Assembly (NCBI GenBank): GCA_949297365.1
Contig: CASFSL010000019.1
Location: 1-56,618, forward strand
DNA: 56,618 nucleotides
Direction of reading: 5' to 3'
Source of the DNA: an uncultured Bacteroidales bacterium
GTDB taxonomy: Bacteria; Bacteroidota; Bacteroidia; Bacteroidales; UBA932
The stretch's first letter is position 1, and each line of letters begins with the position of its first letter. The position numbers and the translations under genes were made by a program. The notes below the pieces were generated by a model. The model worked only from the letters and a program-made list of their open reading frames with translations, made no database searches and was not told the DNA's origin. Below, in pieces: positions 18,179-27,732 of the stretch.

Positions 18179-19618
18179 ATGACTTCAGAACAAGTGCTGT
18201 CCCATTTCCGCGAGATACTCACCATTCCACGCGAGTCGGGACATGAGGAGCATATTATCGCCTGGCTCCAGAAATTCGCCGCAGACCGGCATCTCGACTG
18301 CAAGACCGACGAGGCCGGCAATGTACTCATAACCATACCGGCGACACCCGGCAGGGAGAACTCCCCCACTGTCATCCTGCAGAGCCATTCGGACATGGTC
18401 TGCGAGAAGAACAGCGGAGTGGAGCATGATTTCTCGAAAGATCCCATCAAGGCTGTCGTGGAGAACGGCTGGCTCATAGCCAAGGACACCACCCTGGGTG
18501 CTGACTGCGGTATCGGTATAGCCGCCCAGCTGGCAGTCCTCGAGGACAAGGAGCTGCCTCACGGCAAGATAGAGTGCCTCTTCACCACCTCCGAGGAGAC
18601 CGGGCTGGACGGAGCATTCGCTCTCAAAGGCGACTTCCTCACCGGCAGCATACTGCTCAACCTCGACTCCGAGGACGAGGGCGAACTGTTCATCGGCTGC
18701 GCCGGAGGTATTGACACCACAGCGAAATTCCATTACACTCCCGTTCCCGTCCCGGCCGGCAAGGTCTGTGTCAAGGCTGGATTCTGCGGCGGCATCGGCG
18801 GGCACAGCGGAGACGACATCGACAAGGGCCGCTCCAACGCAGTACAGTCCCTCGCGAGACTGCTCTACCGCGTATGGAACGAGACTTCCGCAACCCTCTG
18901 CAGCATAGACGGCGGCAACAAGCGCAACGCCATAGCCCGCGAAGCATCTGCAGTGATAGCCGTCAATCCTTCGGATACAGCCAAGGTAAAAGGCATACTT
19001 GACGAGACCCTCGCCGAACTGCGCGACGAATATGCGATTACGGATCCGGACATCGCCGCCGTATGGGAGGAGAACCTGGAATTACCAACTACGGCAGTGG
19101 ACGACAAGACCGCATTCAACCTCATCTGCGCCCTGCACGCCGTACCTCACGGAGTCATGGCCATGAGTGCCGAGGTCAAGGGACTGGTAGAGACTTCATC
19201 AAACCTGGCTTCCGTCAAGATGCAGGAGGACAATATAATCCGCATCGGCACCAGCCAGCGCAGCTCGACCAACTCCGCCCGCCGCAACGCCGCCATGCGC
19301 ATAGAGGCCGCCTTCAAGGTTGCCGGAGCCGAAGTCACCCATGAGTCGGAATATCCCGGCTGGAAACCCAGCCTAAAATCCCATATCCTGGAAGTCTGCA
19401 AGAGCTCATACAAAAAACTTTTCGGCAACGACCCCGTAGTGCGGGCCATTCACGCCGGACTGGAGTGCGGACTCTTTCTGGACAAATACCCCCATCTGGA
19501 CATGATCTCGTTCGGGCCCACCCTCCGCGGAGTACACGCTCCCGGCGAGAGACTCGACCTGGCCAGCCTGGACAAGTTCGTCCTGCTGCTCGAGGATGTG
19601 ATCCAGGAATGTAAATAG
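18179..19618 (+). CDS. pepD: Aminoacyl-histidine dipeptidase (peptidase D, M20C)
   Basis: This 479-residue zinc metallopeptidase hydrolyses dipeptides such as Xaa-His (carnosine-type). Motifs of M20C are visible: the metal ligand HSDMV near residue 68, the bridging LGADCGIG, the catalytic glutamates in TTSEETGLDGA, the LDSEDEGE ligand region, and the C-terminal HAGLECG. The lid dimerisation domain lies between residues 190 and 370. Length and start are normal. It sits between dnaA and rpe on one strand. Confidence 0.94.
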   Translation: MTSEQVLSHFREILTIPRESGHEEHIIAWLQKFAADRHLDCKTDEAGNVLITIPATPGRENSPTVILQSHSDMVCEKNSGVEHDFSKDPIKAVVENGWLIAKDTTLGADCGIGIAAQLAVLEDKELPHGKIECLFTTSEETGLDGAFALKGDFLTGSILLNLDSEDEGELFIGCAGGIDTTAKFHYTPVPVPAGKVCVKAGFCGGIGGHSGDDIDKGRSNAVQSLARLLYRVWNETSATLCSIDGGNKRNAIAREASAVIAVNPSDTAKVKGILDETLAELRDEYAITDPDIAAVWEENLELPTTAVDDKTAFNLICALHAVPHGVMAMSAEVKGLVETSSNLASVKMQEDNIIRIGTSQRSSTNSARRNAAMRIEAAFKVAGAEVTHESEYPGWKPSLKSHILEVCKSSYKKLFGNDPVVRAIHAGLECGLFLDKYPHLDMISFGPTLRGVHAPGERLDLASLDKFVLLLEDVIQECK

Positions 19619-19626
19619 AATACACC

Positions 19627-20289
19627 ATGACTGAGAAACGCCACCTCAAGATAGCCCCGTCGATACTCACATCGGACTTCACCCGTCTGGGAGAGACCAT
19701 CGACATGCTCAACTCCTCCCAGTGCGACTACATCCACCTGGATGTGATGGACGGAGTATTCGTACCCAACATATCCTTCGGCTTTCCGGTTATCCGCAAC
19801 ATAGCGAAAAGAGCTGCGAAACCCCTGGACGTACACTTGATGATAGTGGACCCGGACCGTTATATCGGAGTGCTGCGCGATGCAGAGCCCGAGTACGTCA
19901 CCGTACACTACGAGGCCTGCACACACCTGCACCGCAGCCTGCAGAACATCCGTGCCAACGGCATGAAGGCCGGAGTGGTGCTCAATCCGCACACTCCTGT
20001 CTCCGGTCTGGAATACATAGCCGAATACTGCGACATGATAGTGCTGATGTCGGTCAATCCCGGATTCGGAGGCCAGTCCTTCATCGAGAGCACCTACCGT
20101 AAGATATCCGAGACCAAGGAGATGCTCCAAAGGCTCGGTTCTAAGGCACTTATCGAGGTGGACGGAGGCGTCAACCTGACCAACGCAGGCGCCCTGCGCG
20201 ATGCCGGAGCCGATGTCGTAGTGACCGGCAACGCCGTCTTCGCCTCGGAAGACCCTGTCGCCACGGTGGAACTGTTCAAGTCCCTATAG
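19627..20289 (+). CDS. rpe: Ribulose-phosphate 3-epimerase
   Basis: Rpe interconverts ribulose 5-phosphate and xylulose 5-phosphate in the pentose phosphate pathway. The 220-residue TIM barrel shows the family segments IAPSILTSDFTRLGE, the metal-binding HLDVMDGVFVPN and DVHLMI, the MSVNPGFGGQSF phosphate loop, and EVDGGVN near residue 178 with the catalytic aspartate. The stop codon interlocks with that of the convergent birA gene (shared CTATAG at 20284-20289). Confidence 0.97.
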   Translation: MTEKRHLKIAPSILTSDFTRLGETIDMLNSSQCDYIHLDVMDGVFVPNISFGFPVIRNIAKRAAKPLDVHLMIVDPDRYIGVLRDAEPEYVTVHYEACTHLHRSLQNIRANGMKAGVVLNPHTPVSGLEYIAEYCDMIVLMSVNPGFGGQSFIESTYRKISETKEMLQRLGSKALIEVDGGVNLTNAGALRDAGADVVVTGNAVFASEDPVATVELFKSL

Positions 20290-21060
20290 CACAAACCTTA
20301 TTTCCTTAAAATAATACTTAGCCACCTGCCCGTCCTCCTTCTCAACCAGGAGACGGGCAGTACCTTTTTCCACTCCCAGTATCCGCCCCCGGAACCTGCG
20401 GAGTCCTCCGCCCGTGACATATTCCGTCTCCTCAAACTCTGCCGGGATGCCCTTACGGTACAGCAGCCGGGAATATTCCTCCTCCAGCCCCGGGACATGG
20501 CCGTCTGCATCCATCTGACCGTAAAGTTCAAATATCCGGTGCAGCAGTCCCGGCAGCTCTTCTTCCGGACTAAGTCCCGGCGTGCCTTCCCGGCCCGTCA
20601 CCGCATTGTCCAGAGCCAGCAGCACAGATGTAGGATTGGGAAGTTCAGGAGGAAACACCCTCTGATTGACATTGAGACCTATGCCGGCGATGCTGACTGC
20701 CAGAGTGTCATCCTTCAATGTATTCTCTATCAACATCCCGCATATCTTCCTGTCCCCGATGTAGATATCATTGGGCCACTTGATCCGGGCATCCAGTTCC
20801 AGTTCCGCCAGATAACGGACTATCCCCACCGAGCATATCTGCGAGATAACGAACTGGCCGGCAGCCCTCAATCCCCTGGGTCTGAAAAGTATTGAGAACA
20901 TCAGGTTCTCTCCCTGACGGCTCTCCCACCTGTTGCCCCTCTGCCCTCTCCCCGCCGTCTGATACTCCGCACACCACACCGTCTTGTCTTCCGCCGCGTC
21001 CTTGTTTCTCCAGGCATCCAGATTCGTAGAGTCTGTCATCTTTAACCAATGGATATTCAT
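20284..21060 (-). CDS. birA: Biotin-[acetyl-CoA-carboxylase] ligase
   Basis: BirA activates biotin with ATP and attaches it to biotin-dependent carboxylases. This is the short form (258 residues) without the N-terminal repressor HTH, so it should not regulate transcription. The catalytic motif GRGQRGNRWES is near residue 37, followed by the biotin-binding IKWPNDIYIGDRKICGMLIE segment (20 residues) and a C-terminal SH3-like domain. I start it at ATG 21060 (MNIHWLKMTDSTNLDAW). A longer frame beginning at 21093 would start inside the -7 element and is less likely. It ends with a 6-base tail-to-tail overlap with rpe. Confidence 0.93.
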   Translation of the reverse strand: MNIHWLKMTDSTNLDAWRNKDAAEDKTVWCAEYQTAGRGQRGNRWESRQGENLMFSILFRPRGLRAAGQFVISQICSVGIVRYLAELELDARIKWPNDIYIGDRKICGMLIENTLKDDTLAVSIAGIGLNVNQRVFPPELPNPTSVLLALDNAVTGREGTPGLSPEEELPGLLHRIFELYGQMDADGHVPGLEEEYSRLLYRKGIPAEFEETEYVTGGGLRRFRGRILGVEKGTARLLVEKEDGQVAKYYFKEIRFVL

Positions 21061-21077
21061 GGCATAATTTTTATAAG

Positions 21078-21086
21078 TATATTTGC
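21078..21086 (+). promoter_or_regulatory. -7 promoter element for rsfS-ftsH operon
   Basis: TATATTTGC fits TAnnTTTG and lies 22 bases before the rsfS ATG. No TTTG is found at the -33 position. It is separated by only 3 bases from the oppositely oriented birA element. Confidence 0.55.
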
Positions 21087-21089
21087 ACG

Positions 21090-21098
21090 GCAAATTTA
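21090..21098 (-). promoter_or_regulatory. -7 promoter element for birA
   Basis: On the minus strand this reads TAAATTTGC, a TAnnTTTG match, 30 bases upstream of the birA ATG at 21060. A -33 element is not clear. Confidence 0.5.
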
Positions 21099-21107
21099 TA
21101 TTTATTT

Positions 21108-21458
21108 ATGATAGAAGTAGACACCATAGCCGAGGCTATGCTCGAAAAAAAGGGGAAAAATGTGTGCGCCCTCGATCTGAAAAAGATAGGAACTGCCATA
21201 ACAGACTGGTTTGTAATATGCAACGCTGACTCAACCACTCAGGTTGCGGCCATTGCGGACAATATAGAGGAGAGGATGATTGAGAAATGCGGACGGAAGG
21301 TCGTCCGCGCCCAGGGCAAGGAGAACGGATTCTGGGTCATACTGGACTATCTCAACGTAGTGGTTCACATATTCCAGACCGAATACAGAAACTTTTACCG
21401 CCTGGAGGACCTGTGGGCGGACGCGGAAAGAAAAGACTACCATGACGACGAGCAATAA
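21108..21458 (+). CDS. rsfS: Ribosomal silencing factor RsfS
   Basis: RsfS binds ribosomal protein L14 and blocks subunit joining when nutrients are low. The 116-residue protein has the family fold and phrases KKIGTAITDWFVICNADST, RAQGKENGFWVILDYLNVVVH and FYRLEDLWADAE. Length is normal. It overlaps ftsH by up to 17 bases, which indicates coupling. This order, rsfS-ftsH-cdsA-psd, is common in Bacteroidales. Confidence 0.96.
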   Translation: MIEVDTIAEAMLEKKGKNVCALDLKKIGTAITDWFVICNADSTTQVAAIADNIEERMIEKCGRKVVRAQGKENGFWVILDYLNVVVHIFQTEYRNFYRLEDLWADAERKDYHDDEQ

Positions 21459-23535
21459 GGACAACATGAGCACTCAGCAGAACAGGAACAATCCCGGACC
21501 CGTCGGGCCCGGACCCGGCAAAAGACCGTCCCAGACTCCCAAACCGATGAGGAGTCTGATGTGGGTACTGTACGCCATATTCGGCTTCGCCATGATCTGG
21601 ATCGTGCGCAGCTACTCCGGCTCGGATCCGGTCAAGACCGAATGGCTCACCGTCAAGGAAAGCATGATCCCCGGCGGAGACATAGAAAAGATCACCTACA
21701 TTACCAACCTGCACAGGGCGGAGGTGTACATAAAGAAAGACTCCCTGGCAAAATACGCCAACAGATATTTCGGAGGCAGGGCACCCGCAGCGGGGCCGCA
21801 TTTCTACTTCATAGTCTCGGACAACTTCAATGCCGAGGAGAGTTTTGAGGAAGCCCGCATGGAACTGCCCGCCGACCAGCGGTTCTCCATATCGACCGAG
21901 GAGCGCAACAACTATTTCGGGCAGATATTCGACTGGATCATCTTCCCCCTCCTGCTATTCGGACTGCTGTGGTTCATTATGTTCCGTCCGATGCAGAAGA
22001 ACATGGGCGGAGGCCCGGGAGGCGGCATCTTCAACGTCGGCAAGTCCCAGGCCAAGCTCTATGAGAAGGAGAACAATGTGAAAGTGACCTTCAAGGACGT
22101 GGCCGGTCTGGAGGAGGCCAAGGTAGAGGTGATGGAGATAGTGGACTTCCTGAAGAATCCTCAGAAATACACAGCCCTGGGAGGCAAGATACCCAAAGGA
22201 GCTCTGCTGGTAGGCCCTCCGGGCACGGGTAAGACCCTGCTGGCCAAGGCCGTCGCCGGCGAGGCCAACGTACCCTTCTTCTCCATCAGCGGCTCAGACT
22301 TCGTGGAGATGTTCGTCGGCGTGGGAGCCTCCCGCGTGCGCGACCTCTTCCGCCAGGCCAAGGAGAAGGCCCCCTGCATCGTCTTCATAGACGAGATAGA
22401 CGCTGTGGGCCGCGCAAGGAGCAAGAACGTAGGTTTCTCCTCCAACGACGAGCGGGAGAACACCCTCAACCAGCTCCTCACCGAGATGGACGGCTTCGGC
22501 ACCAACTCAGGTGTCATCATCCTCGCAGCCACCAACAGGGCCGACATCCTGGACAAGGCTCTTATGCGCGCAGGCCGTTTCGACCGCCAGATACACGTGG
22601 ACCTGCCCGAGCAGAACGAGCGTCTGGAGATATTCAAGGTACATCTGCGCAAGGTCAAGCTGGTGGAGAACTTCGACATGGAGTTCCTGGCCAAGCAGAC
22701 CCCCGGCTTCTCCGGAGCGGACATAGCCAACGTCTGCAACGAGGCCGCCCTGATAGCCGCCCGCAAGAACAAGAAGGCCGTAGACCGTCAGGACTTCCTC
22801 GACGCCATCGACCGCATCGTAGGCGGCCTGGAAAGACGCAGCAAGATCATTTCGCCCGCCGAGAAGCGGACCATAGCATACCACGAGGCCGGACACGCCA
22901 CAGTAAGCTGGTGGCTGCCCAACGCCAACCCTCTGCTGAAAGTCACCATCATTCCCAGAGGCAACGCCCTCGGTGCCGCCTGGTATCTGCCGGAGGAGAG
23001 GCAAATAACCACCACAGAGCAGATGATGGACGAGATGGCCGCAACCCTCGGAGGCCGCGCCGCAGAGGAAATCATCAACGGCAAGATCTCCACCGGAGCC
23101 ATGAACGACCTGGAGAAAGTCACCAAGCAGGCCTACGCCATGGTCACCTACTTCGGCATGAGCGACAAGGTCGGCAATATCTCCTTCTACGACTCATCGG
23201 GCAACTCCGGCTACAACCTCAGCAAGCCATATAGCGAGAAGACCGCCGAGCTTATAGATGCAGAGGCCAAGGGTTTCATCGACTCAGCCCACGCCACCGC
23301 CCTCAAAGTGCTGCGCGAGCACATGGACGGCTTCACCAGACTGGCCGAGATGCTGCTGGAGCGCGAGGTCATCTTCACCGACGACCTGGTCAAGATATTC
23401 GGAGAGCGTCCCGGCGGACAGAAGCCCCAGAGCGTCACCGCAGAGTCCGCACCCGAAGCCGCCGCATCGGCATCCACATCATCCACCGCAGATATCCAGG
23501 AGTCTCATGAAGAACCTGCTGGTCAGAACGCTTAG
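21442..23535 (+). CDS. ftsH: ATP-dependent zinc metalloprotease FtsH
   Basis: FtsH is a membrane-bound AAA+ protease that removes damaged membrane proteins and short-lived regulators. The 697-residue protein has TM1 (residues ~35-55), a periplasmic domain (~56-160), TM2 (~172-192), the AAA domain with GPPGTGKT at 258-265 and the SRH ([11 protein letters not shown]), and the zinc protease site HEAGH at 481-485. The C-terminal 40 residues are low-complexity. Two starts are possible: ATG 21442, or ATG 21466, which has an AAGGA four bases upstream and lies just after the rsfS stop. I report the longer one. The gene overlaps cdsA by 29 bases. Confidence 0.97.
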   Translation: MTTSNKDNMSTQQNRNNPGPVGPGPGKRPSQTPKPMRSLMWVLYAIFGFAMIWIVRSYSGSDPVKTEWLTVKESMIPGGDIEKITYITNLHRAEVYIKKDSLAKYANRYFGGRAPAAGPHFYFIVSDNFNAEESFEEARMELPADQRFSISTEERNNYFGQIFDWIIFPLLLFGLLWFIMFRPMQKNMGGGPGGGIFNVGKSQAKLYEKENNVKVTFKDVAGLEEAKVEVMEIVDFLKNPQKYTALGGKIPKGALLVGPPGTGKTLLAKAVAGEANVPFFSISGSDFVEMFVGVGASRVRDLFRQAKEKAPCIVFIDEIDAVGRARSKNVGFSSNDERENTLNQLLTEMDGFGTNSGVIILAATNRADILDKALMRAGRFDRQIHVDLPEQNERLEIFKVHLRKVKLVENFDMEFLAKQTPGFSGADIANVCNEAALIAARKNKKAVDRQDFLDAIDRIVGGLERRSKIISPAEKRTIAYHEAGHATVSWWLPNANPLLKVTIIPRGNALGAAWYLPEERQITTTEQMMDEMAATLGGRAAEEIINGKISTGAMNDLEKVTKQAYAMVTYFGMSDKVGNISFYDSSGNSGYNLSKPYSEKTAELIDAEAKGFIDSAHATALKVLREHMDGFTRLAEMLLEREVIFTDDLVKIFGERPGGQKPQSVTAESAPEAAASASTSSTADIQESHEEPAGQNA

Positions 23536-24334
23536 CGGCGCAGTCTTCCTGGCTCTATTCCTGACGGCCCTGCTGTGGCATCCGGCCGCTTACGGTGTCA
23601 TATTCATGATTGCGGTATTCATCATGATGACCGAATACCTCAACATCACAGTCGGTCCGAAAGAGGAGACAGCCAGGATATTGACCGTCATCACCGCCCT
23701 GCTCACTTTCATGCTTTTCTTCTTCCATGCCGGCTACGGCCTGGACGGAAAATGGCTGCTGGTACTTCCGGTGATGACAGCATTGATATACACCGCCATA
23801 CTTTTCAGCAAGGAAGGCGATGCCTACCGCACCACCCCGTTCATCCTGGCATCCCTGCTGTACATCGCCCTGCCGTTCGCCCTGACCAGCCTGATAGTAT
23901 TCTCTCCTGACGGAGACTTCGACGGACGGGTGCTGCTGGCCGTGATGATCATCATCTGGAGCTCGGACGTGGGAGCCTACCTCTTCGGCATGGCCTTCGG
24001 ACAGAAACACGGCCACAAGCTGTTTCCCTCCATCTCCCCGAAGAAAAGCTGGGAGGGCTATTTCGGAGGGCTGTTCCTGTCCCTTGCCGCAGGATGGTGC
24101 ACAGGATATTTTCACTTAATAGATTTCCCATGGTACCACTGCCTCATCCTGGCCCTGCTGGTCAACATCAGTTCCACGATAGGAGATTTGGTGGAGTCGC
24201 AATTAAAGCGTAACTTTGGAGTCAAGGACGCGGGCAGGATCATGCCCGGGCACGGAGGGCTGCTGGACCGGTTCGACGGAGCCCTGCTGGCATTTCCGGT
24301 CGCGGTCCTGTACATCACATTATCCGGACTTTAA
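23507..24334 (+). CDS. cdsA: Phosphatidate cytidylyltransferase
   Basis: CdsA makes CDP-diacylglycerol from phosphatidate and CTP, the precursor of membrane phospholipids. The 275-residue protein has about eight membrane segments and the family signature near the C-terminus: SPKKSWEG, then LKRNFGVKDAGRIMPGHGG and LDRFD with the metal-binding aspartates. I start it at ATG 23507 ([11 protein letters not shown]). The frame is open further upstream, but that extension is antisense-like composition overlapping ftsH. Its first 29 bases overlap the end of ftsH. It is followed by the Psd gene, the next relevant lipid step. Confidence 0.95.
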   Translation: MKNLLVRTLSGAVFLALFLTALLWHPAAYGVIFMIAVFIMMTEYLNITVGPKEETARILTVITALLTFMLFFFHAGYGLDGKWLLVLPVMTALIYTAILFSKEGDAYRTTPFILASLLYIALPFALTSLIVFSPDGDFDGRVLLAVMIIIWSSDVGAYLFGMAFGQKHGHKLFPSISPKKSWEGYFGGLFLSLAAGWCTGYFHLIDFPWYHCLILALLVNISSTIGDLVESQLKRNFGVKDAGRIMPGHGGLLDRFDGALLAFPVAVLYITLSGL

Positions 24335-24346
24335 CCTTACTGCTAT

Positions 24347-25018
24347 ATGAAGATTCACAAGGAAGGCTGGCCGCTCATCATCATGTCACTGGTATTTGCC
24401 CTGATACTGGGAGGCACGTCATTCTACTTCGGAGCGCCCCCGGTGCTGTACTGGATACTGACCTTCATTCCCGTAGGATTCGCCATATTCTTCCTATGCT
24501 TCTTCCGCGACCCTAAGCGAACACCGACCGGAGACTCTCATCTGATCACGGCTCCGGCCGACGGCAAGGTCGTCATCATCCAGGAGGTGGAGGAACCCGA
24601 GTACTTCCAGGGCCGCCGGCTCCAGATCTCGGTGTTCATGTCATTTTTCAACGTACACATCAACTGGGCCCCAGTGTCGGGAGCCGTATCCTTCTTCCGC
24701 TATCACAGGGGCAGCTACCTGGCCGCCTGGCATCCCAAGTCCTCCACCAAGAACGAGAGGACGACCATCGTCTTCAAGAACGAGGACGGCACCGAGGTGC
24801 TGTGCCGCCAGATTGCCGGTCTCTTCGCCCGCCGCGTGGTATGCTACGCCGAATACGACAGGCACTTCAAGGCCGGAGAGCAGATAGGCTTCATCAAGTT
24901 CGGCTCGCGGGCCGATGTCTTCCTGCCGCTCGGGACGAAGGTCTATGTCAAGGTCGGGGACAAGGTCACGGGCTCAGAGACCGTCATCGCGGAACTACAA
25001 AAGAATACAAACAACTAA
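24347..25018 (+). CDS. psd: Phosphatidylserine decarboxylase family protein
   Basis: Psd converts phosphatidylserine to phosphatidylethanolamine. This 223-residue form is the short type: two N-terminal hydrophobic segments (residues 9-50), the phrases TAPADGKVV and QISVFMSFFNVHINWAP, and the FIKFGSRADVFLP sequence containing the Gly-Ser pair where the proenzyme self-cleaves to make the pyruvoyl group. It begins 12 bases after cdsA and continues the phospholipid pathway. The phosphatidylserine synthase that should supply its substrate is not in the window. Confidence 0.93.
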   Translation: MKIHKEGWPLIIMSLVFALILGGTSFYFGAPPVLYWILTFIPVGFAIFFLCFFRDPKRTPTGDSHLITAPADGKVVIIQEVEEPEYFQGRRLQISVFMSFFNVHINWAPVSGAVSFFRYHRGSYLAAWHPKSSTKNERTTIVFKNEDGTEVLCRQIAGLFARRVVCYAEYDRHFKAGEQIGFIKFGSRADVFLPLGTKVYVKVGDKVTGSETVIAELQKNTNN

Positions 25019-25034
25019 CAAACACCATACTGTC

Positions 25035-26381
25035 ATGAGAAATTATTATCAGGCCAACAAGGAAAGATTCCTCAACGAATTATTTGACCTGCTCAGGATA
25101 CCGTCCGTCAGCTCGGACCCGGAGCACAAGGATGACATGTACCGCTGCGCCCGCAGGCTCACCGAGCTGCTCAAGGAAGCCGGTGCGGAAAGAGCCGAGG
25201 TATATGAGACCACGGGACATCCCGTAGTATATGCCGAGAAGATTATAGACCCGTCGCTGAAGACCATACTCGTCTACGGCCATTACGACGTACAGCCGGT
25301 CGATCCGATCGAGCTGTGGAAGTCCGCCCCCTTTGAGCCGGAAATCCGCGACGGAGCCATCTATGCCCGCGGGGCCAACGATGACAAGGGGCAGTCCTTC
25401 ATGCACATCAAGGCATTTGAGTACCTGGTGCGCAACGGACTTCAGAGGCACAACATCAAGTTCATACTCGAAGGAGAGGAGGAGATTGGTTCTCCCTCGC
25501 TTGCAAAATGGGCTGAGGAGCATAAGGACCTGCTCGCCTGCGACATCATGCTCGTATCCGACACTACGATGATCGGGGAGGACGTTCCGTCAATCAACTG
25601 CGGCATGCGCGGCCTGACATACATGGAGATTGAGGTCACCGGCCCTAACAAGGACCTGCACTCGGGTCACTACGGCGGAGCTGTAGTCAACCCGCTCAAT
25701 GCCCTGTGCAAGATAGTAGACGGCCTCATCGATGCCGACGGACACATCACCATCGACGGCTTCTATGACGACGTGGTGGAGCTCTCCAAGGCTGACCGCG
25801 AGCTGCTGGGACGTGCGCCCTTCGACCTGGACGAATACAAACGCTTCCTGGACATACCCGAAGTGGACGGCGAGAAAGGCTACACCACCCCCGAGCGCAC
25901 CGGCATACGTCCCTGCCTGGATGTCAACGGCATCTGGGGCGGTTTCACCGGTGAGGGTGCCAAGACGGTCATCCCCACCACCGCCCGCGCCAAGATATCC
26001 ATGCGTCTTGTACCCAATCAGGACTGGAGACGCATCGCAGAACTCTTCGCGAAGCACATCGAGAGCCACGTGCCCAAAGGCGTGCGCGTGAAGGTCATTA
26101 CCCACCACGGCGGCAACGGTTTCCTGATACCCATCTCATCCCCTGCCTACCAGGCCGCATCCAGGGCCATATACGAGGTCTATGGCATTGAGCCAGTTCC
26201 CAACCGCGGCGGCGGCTCAATTCCCATCCTGGCCGAGATGCAGCAGATTCTCAAGGCCGATCCCCTTCTGATAGGCTTCGGACTCGAGAGGGATACGATT
26301 CACTCGCCCAACGAGAGCTATCTGCTGTCGCAGCTGGAAAAGGGCATGGAGTCCATAGCACTCTTCTACAAGTATTTCTAA
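25035..26381 (+). CDS. M20 family dipeptidase
   Basis: This 448-residue zinc peptidase resembles the carnosinase-like M20 dipeptidases (CNDP/DUG1 type). Metal and catalytic residues are visible in VYGHYDVQP near residue 80, RGANDDKGQ near 114, and the catalytic EGEEEIGSPS near 149; a lid domain follows from about 190 to 310. ATG 25035 (MRNYYQANKERF) was chosen because the longer open frame overlaps psd. It starts 16 bases after psd. Its substrate is not evident, and the gene is probably just carried on the ftsH-psd transcript. Confidence 0.92.
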   Translation: MRNYYQANKERFLNELFDLLRIPSVSSDPEHKDDMYRCARRLTELLKEAGAERAEVYETTGHPVVYAEKIIDPSLKTILVYGHYDVQPVDPIELWKSAPFEPEIRDGAIYARGANDDKGQSFMHIKAFEYLVRNGLQRHNIKFILEGEEEIGSPSLAKWAEEHKDLLACDIMLVSDTTMIGEDVPSINCGMRGLTYMEIEVTGPNKDLHSGHYGGAVVNPLNALCKIVDGLIDADGHITIDGFYDDVVELSKADRELLGRAPFDLDEYKRFLDIPEVDGEKGYTTPERTGIRPCLDVNGIWGGFTGEGAKTVIPTTARAKISMRLVPNQDWRRIAELFAKHIESHVPKGVRVKVITHHGGNGFLIPISSPAYQAASRAIYEVYGIEPVPNRGGGSIPILAEMQQILKADPLLIGFGLERDTIHSPNESYLLSQLEKGMESIALFYKYF

Positions 26382-26401
26382 CAGCTGACAAATCATTGAC
26401 G

Positions 26402-26431
26402 GGTGCCGGAAGACGCTGATTTTCCGGCACC
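26402..26431 (+). terminator. Hairpin after the M20 dipeptidase
   Basis: A perfect 10-base stem (GGTGCCGGAA at 26402-26411 with TTCCGGCACC at 26422-26431) is followed by TTGACTTAAAT. The T-tract is poor, so it may be a weak terminator or an mRNA-stabilising hairpin upstream of pyrF. Confidence 0.55.
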
Positions 26432-26453
26432 TTGACTTAAATACAATACCAAG

Positions 26454-27290
26454 ATGAATTACACTGAACTTTACGACAATATCCGGCGCAAGGGCTCGTT
26501 CCTCTGCGTGGGTCTTGACACCGACCCGGAGAAAATTCCCGCCTGCGTCCGGGAGCGTCACGGAGACGCTTCCATGCTGGCTTTCAACAAAGCAATTATC
26601 GACGCCACTGCTGAGTACGCAGTCGCCTACAAGCCGAATATCGCCTTCTACGAGGCCGAAGGTGTCGCCGGCTGGCAACAGCTTGCAGAGACCGTCCGCT
26701 ACATCAGGACGCAGCATCCCGACATCATGATCATCGCCGACGCCAAGCGCGGAGACATCGGCAACACCGCCGACCGCTATGCCAGGGCCTTTTTCGAGAA
26801 CATGGACTTCGATGCTGTAACCCTTGCACCTTACATGGGAAGCGACTCCATCCGTCCTTTCCTCCAGCGGTCGGGACGCTGGGGCATAGTCCTGGCCATG
26901 ACCTCAAACAAGTCAGCGGAGGAATTCGAGACTCTGCCACTGGCTGACGGAATGCCTCTATATGAGCGCGTGATACGTAATACCGTCAGAAACGTGGATA
27001 CCGAGTTCGGGGACTCCCGCGAGCGTCTGATGTTTGTAGTGGGTGCCACCCGTCCGGAGAAACTGGCGGAAATACGCCGCTACTGTCCCGACCACTTCCT
27101 GCTGGTGCCCGGAGTAGGCGCACAAGGCGGTTCGCTCAAAGAAGTGGCCCGCTGCGGTCTCAACTCTCACTGCGGCCTGCTGGTCAACTCCTCCCGCGGC
27201 ATCATCTACGCCTCCTCAGGCGAGGACTTCGCGGAAGCCGCCGGAACTGCAGCTGCTGACCTCGCCAACCAGATGCGGACCCTGCTGTAA
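26454..27290 (+). CDS. pyrF: Orotidine 5'-phosphate decarboxylase (type 2)
   Basis: PyrF makes UMP in the last step of pyrimidine synthesis. The 278-residue protein is the longer type 2 enzyme. It shows FLCVGLDTDPEKIP near residue 17, the catalytic IADAKRGDIGNTA near residue 98, APYMGSDSIRPF, and the phosphate-binding VPGVGAQGGS plus VNSSRGIIYAS near the end. Start and length are normal. It ends where the convergent toxin-antitoxin pair begins. Confidence 0.96.
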   Translation: MNYTELYDNIRRKGSFLCVGLDTDPEKIPACVRERHGDASMLAFNKAIIDATAEYAVAYKPNIAFYEAEGVAGWQQLAETVRYIRTQHPDIMIIADAKRGDIGNTADRYARAFFENMDFDAVTLAPYMGSDSIRPFLQRSGRWGIVLAMTSNKSAEEFETLPLADGMPLYERVIRNTVRNVDTEFGDSRERLMFVVGATRPEKLAEIRRYCPDHFLLVPGVGAQGGSLKEVARCGLNSHCGLLVNSSRGIIYASSGEDFAEAAGTAAADLANQMRTLL

Positions 27291-27345
27291 GACAGGAGCA
27301 GGCACAGCAACATCCTCATCCCGGTCCCCGACGATATCCTTCGCC

Positions 27346-27415
27346 GTGAGACCGTTTTCATTTACACCTCTGTGGAAAATACCCAGACGCAGGTCATTGC
27401 AGGAAAACGGCTCAC
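27346..27415. repeat. Imperfect inverted repeat between pyrF and the antitoxin gene
   Basis: GTGAGACCGTTTTC (27346-27359) pairs with GAAAACGGCTCAC (27403-27415) apart from one bulged A, across a 43-base spacer. The right arm overlaps the end of the antitoxin gene. It could be a convergent terminator, or a boundary of the inserted toxin-antitoxin module. Confidence 0.45.
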
Positions 27416-27726
27416 AGGATGGTGATGCTGACCCGCTTGCCCAGCCCCTGAAATATCTTGAAGAGAGTCGAGAGCTGCACGTCCGTCTTTCCGTTCTCGA
27501 TACGGGAGATGTAAGACTTCTTCGTGCCTATCTTGGCCGCCAGCTGCTCTTGCGTCAGACCGGCCTTACGGCGTTCCTCCTTCAGCCGCTCCGCCAGGAT
27601 AAATGCCTCCGCCTCCCGGTCAAATCGGTCACGCGACGGTGTGCCCTTCCGGCCATATTGAATGTCAAGAATATCATCATAATCATCGCCGCAATTCATT
27701 ATCGCTTTATTTTTCTCTCCTTCCAT
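27412..27726 (-). CDS. XRE-family antitoxin (HigA-type)
   Basis: This 104-residue protein has a polar N-terminus and a C-terminal helix-turn-helix of the Cro/C1 type (residues 45-100; LKEERRKAGLTQEQLAAKIG, then YISRIENGKTD). It lies 6 bases after the toxin gene on the same strand, which is the toxin-first order typical of higBA. It should neutralise the toxin and repress the shared promoter at 28088-28119. The assignment to HigA rather than another XRE antitoxin is by context. Confidence 0.85.
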   Translation of the reverse strand: MEGEKNKAIMNCGDDYDDILDIQYGRKGTPSRDRFDREAEAFILAERLKEERRKAGLTQEQLAAKIGTKKSYISRIENGKTDVQLSTLFKIFQGLGKRVSITIL

Positions 27727-27732
27727 CTTTAA

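Noticed and set aside
21061-21093. A longer N-terminus for BirA starting at 21093
   Set aside because: It would start inside the -7 element at 21090-21098 and adds 11 residues absent from the family. ATG 21060 fits better.
23258-23506. An 83-residue N-terminal extension of CdsA
   Set aside because: The extension overlaps ftsH in another frame, is proline/serine/arginine-rich and has no membrane segment. ATG 23507 gives the family N-terminus.
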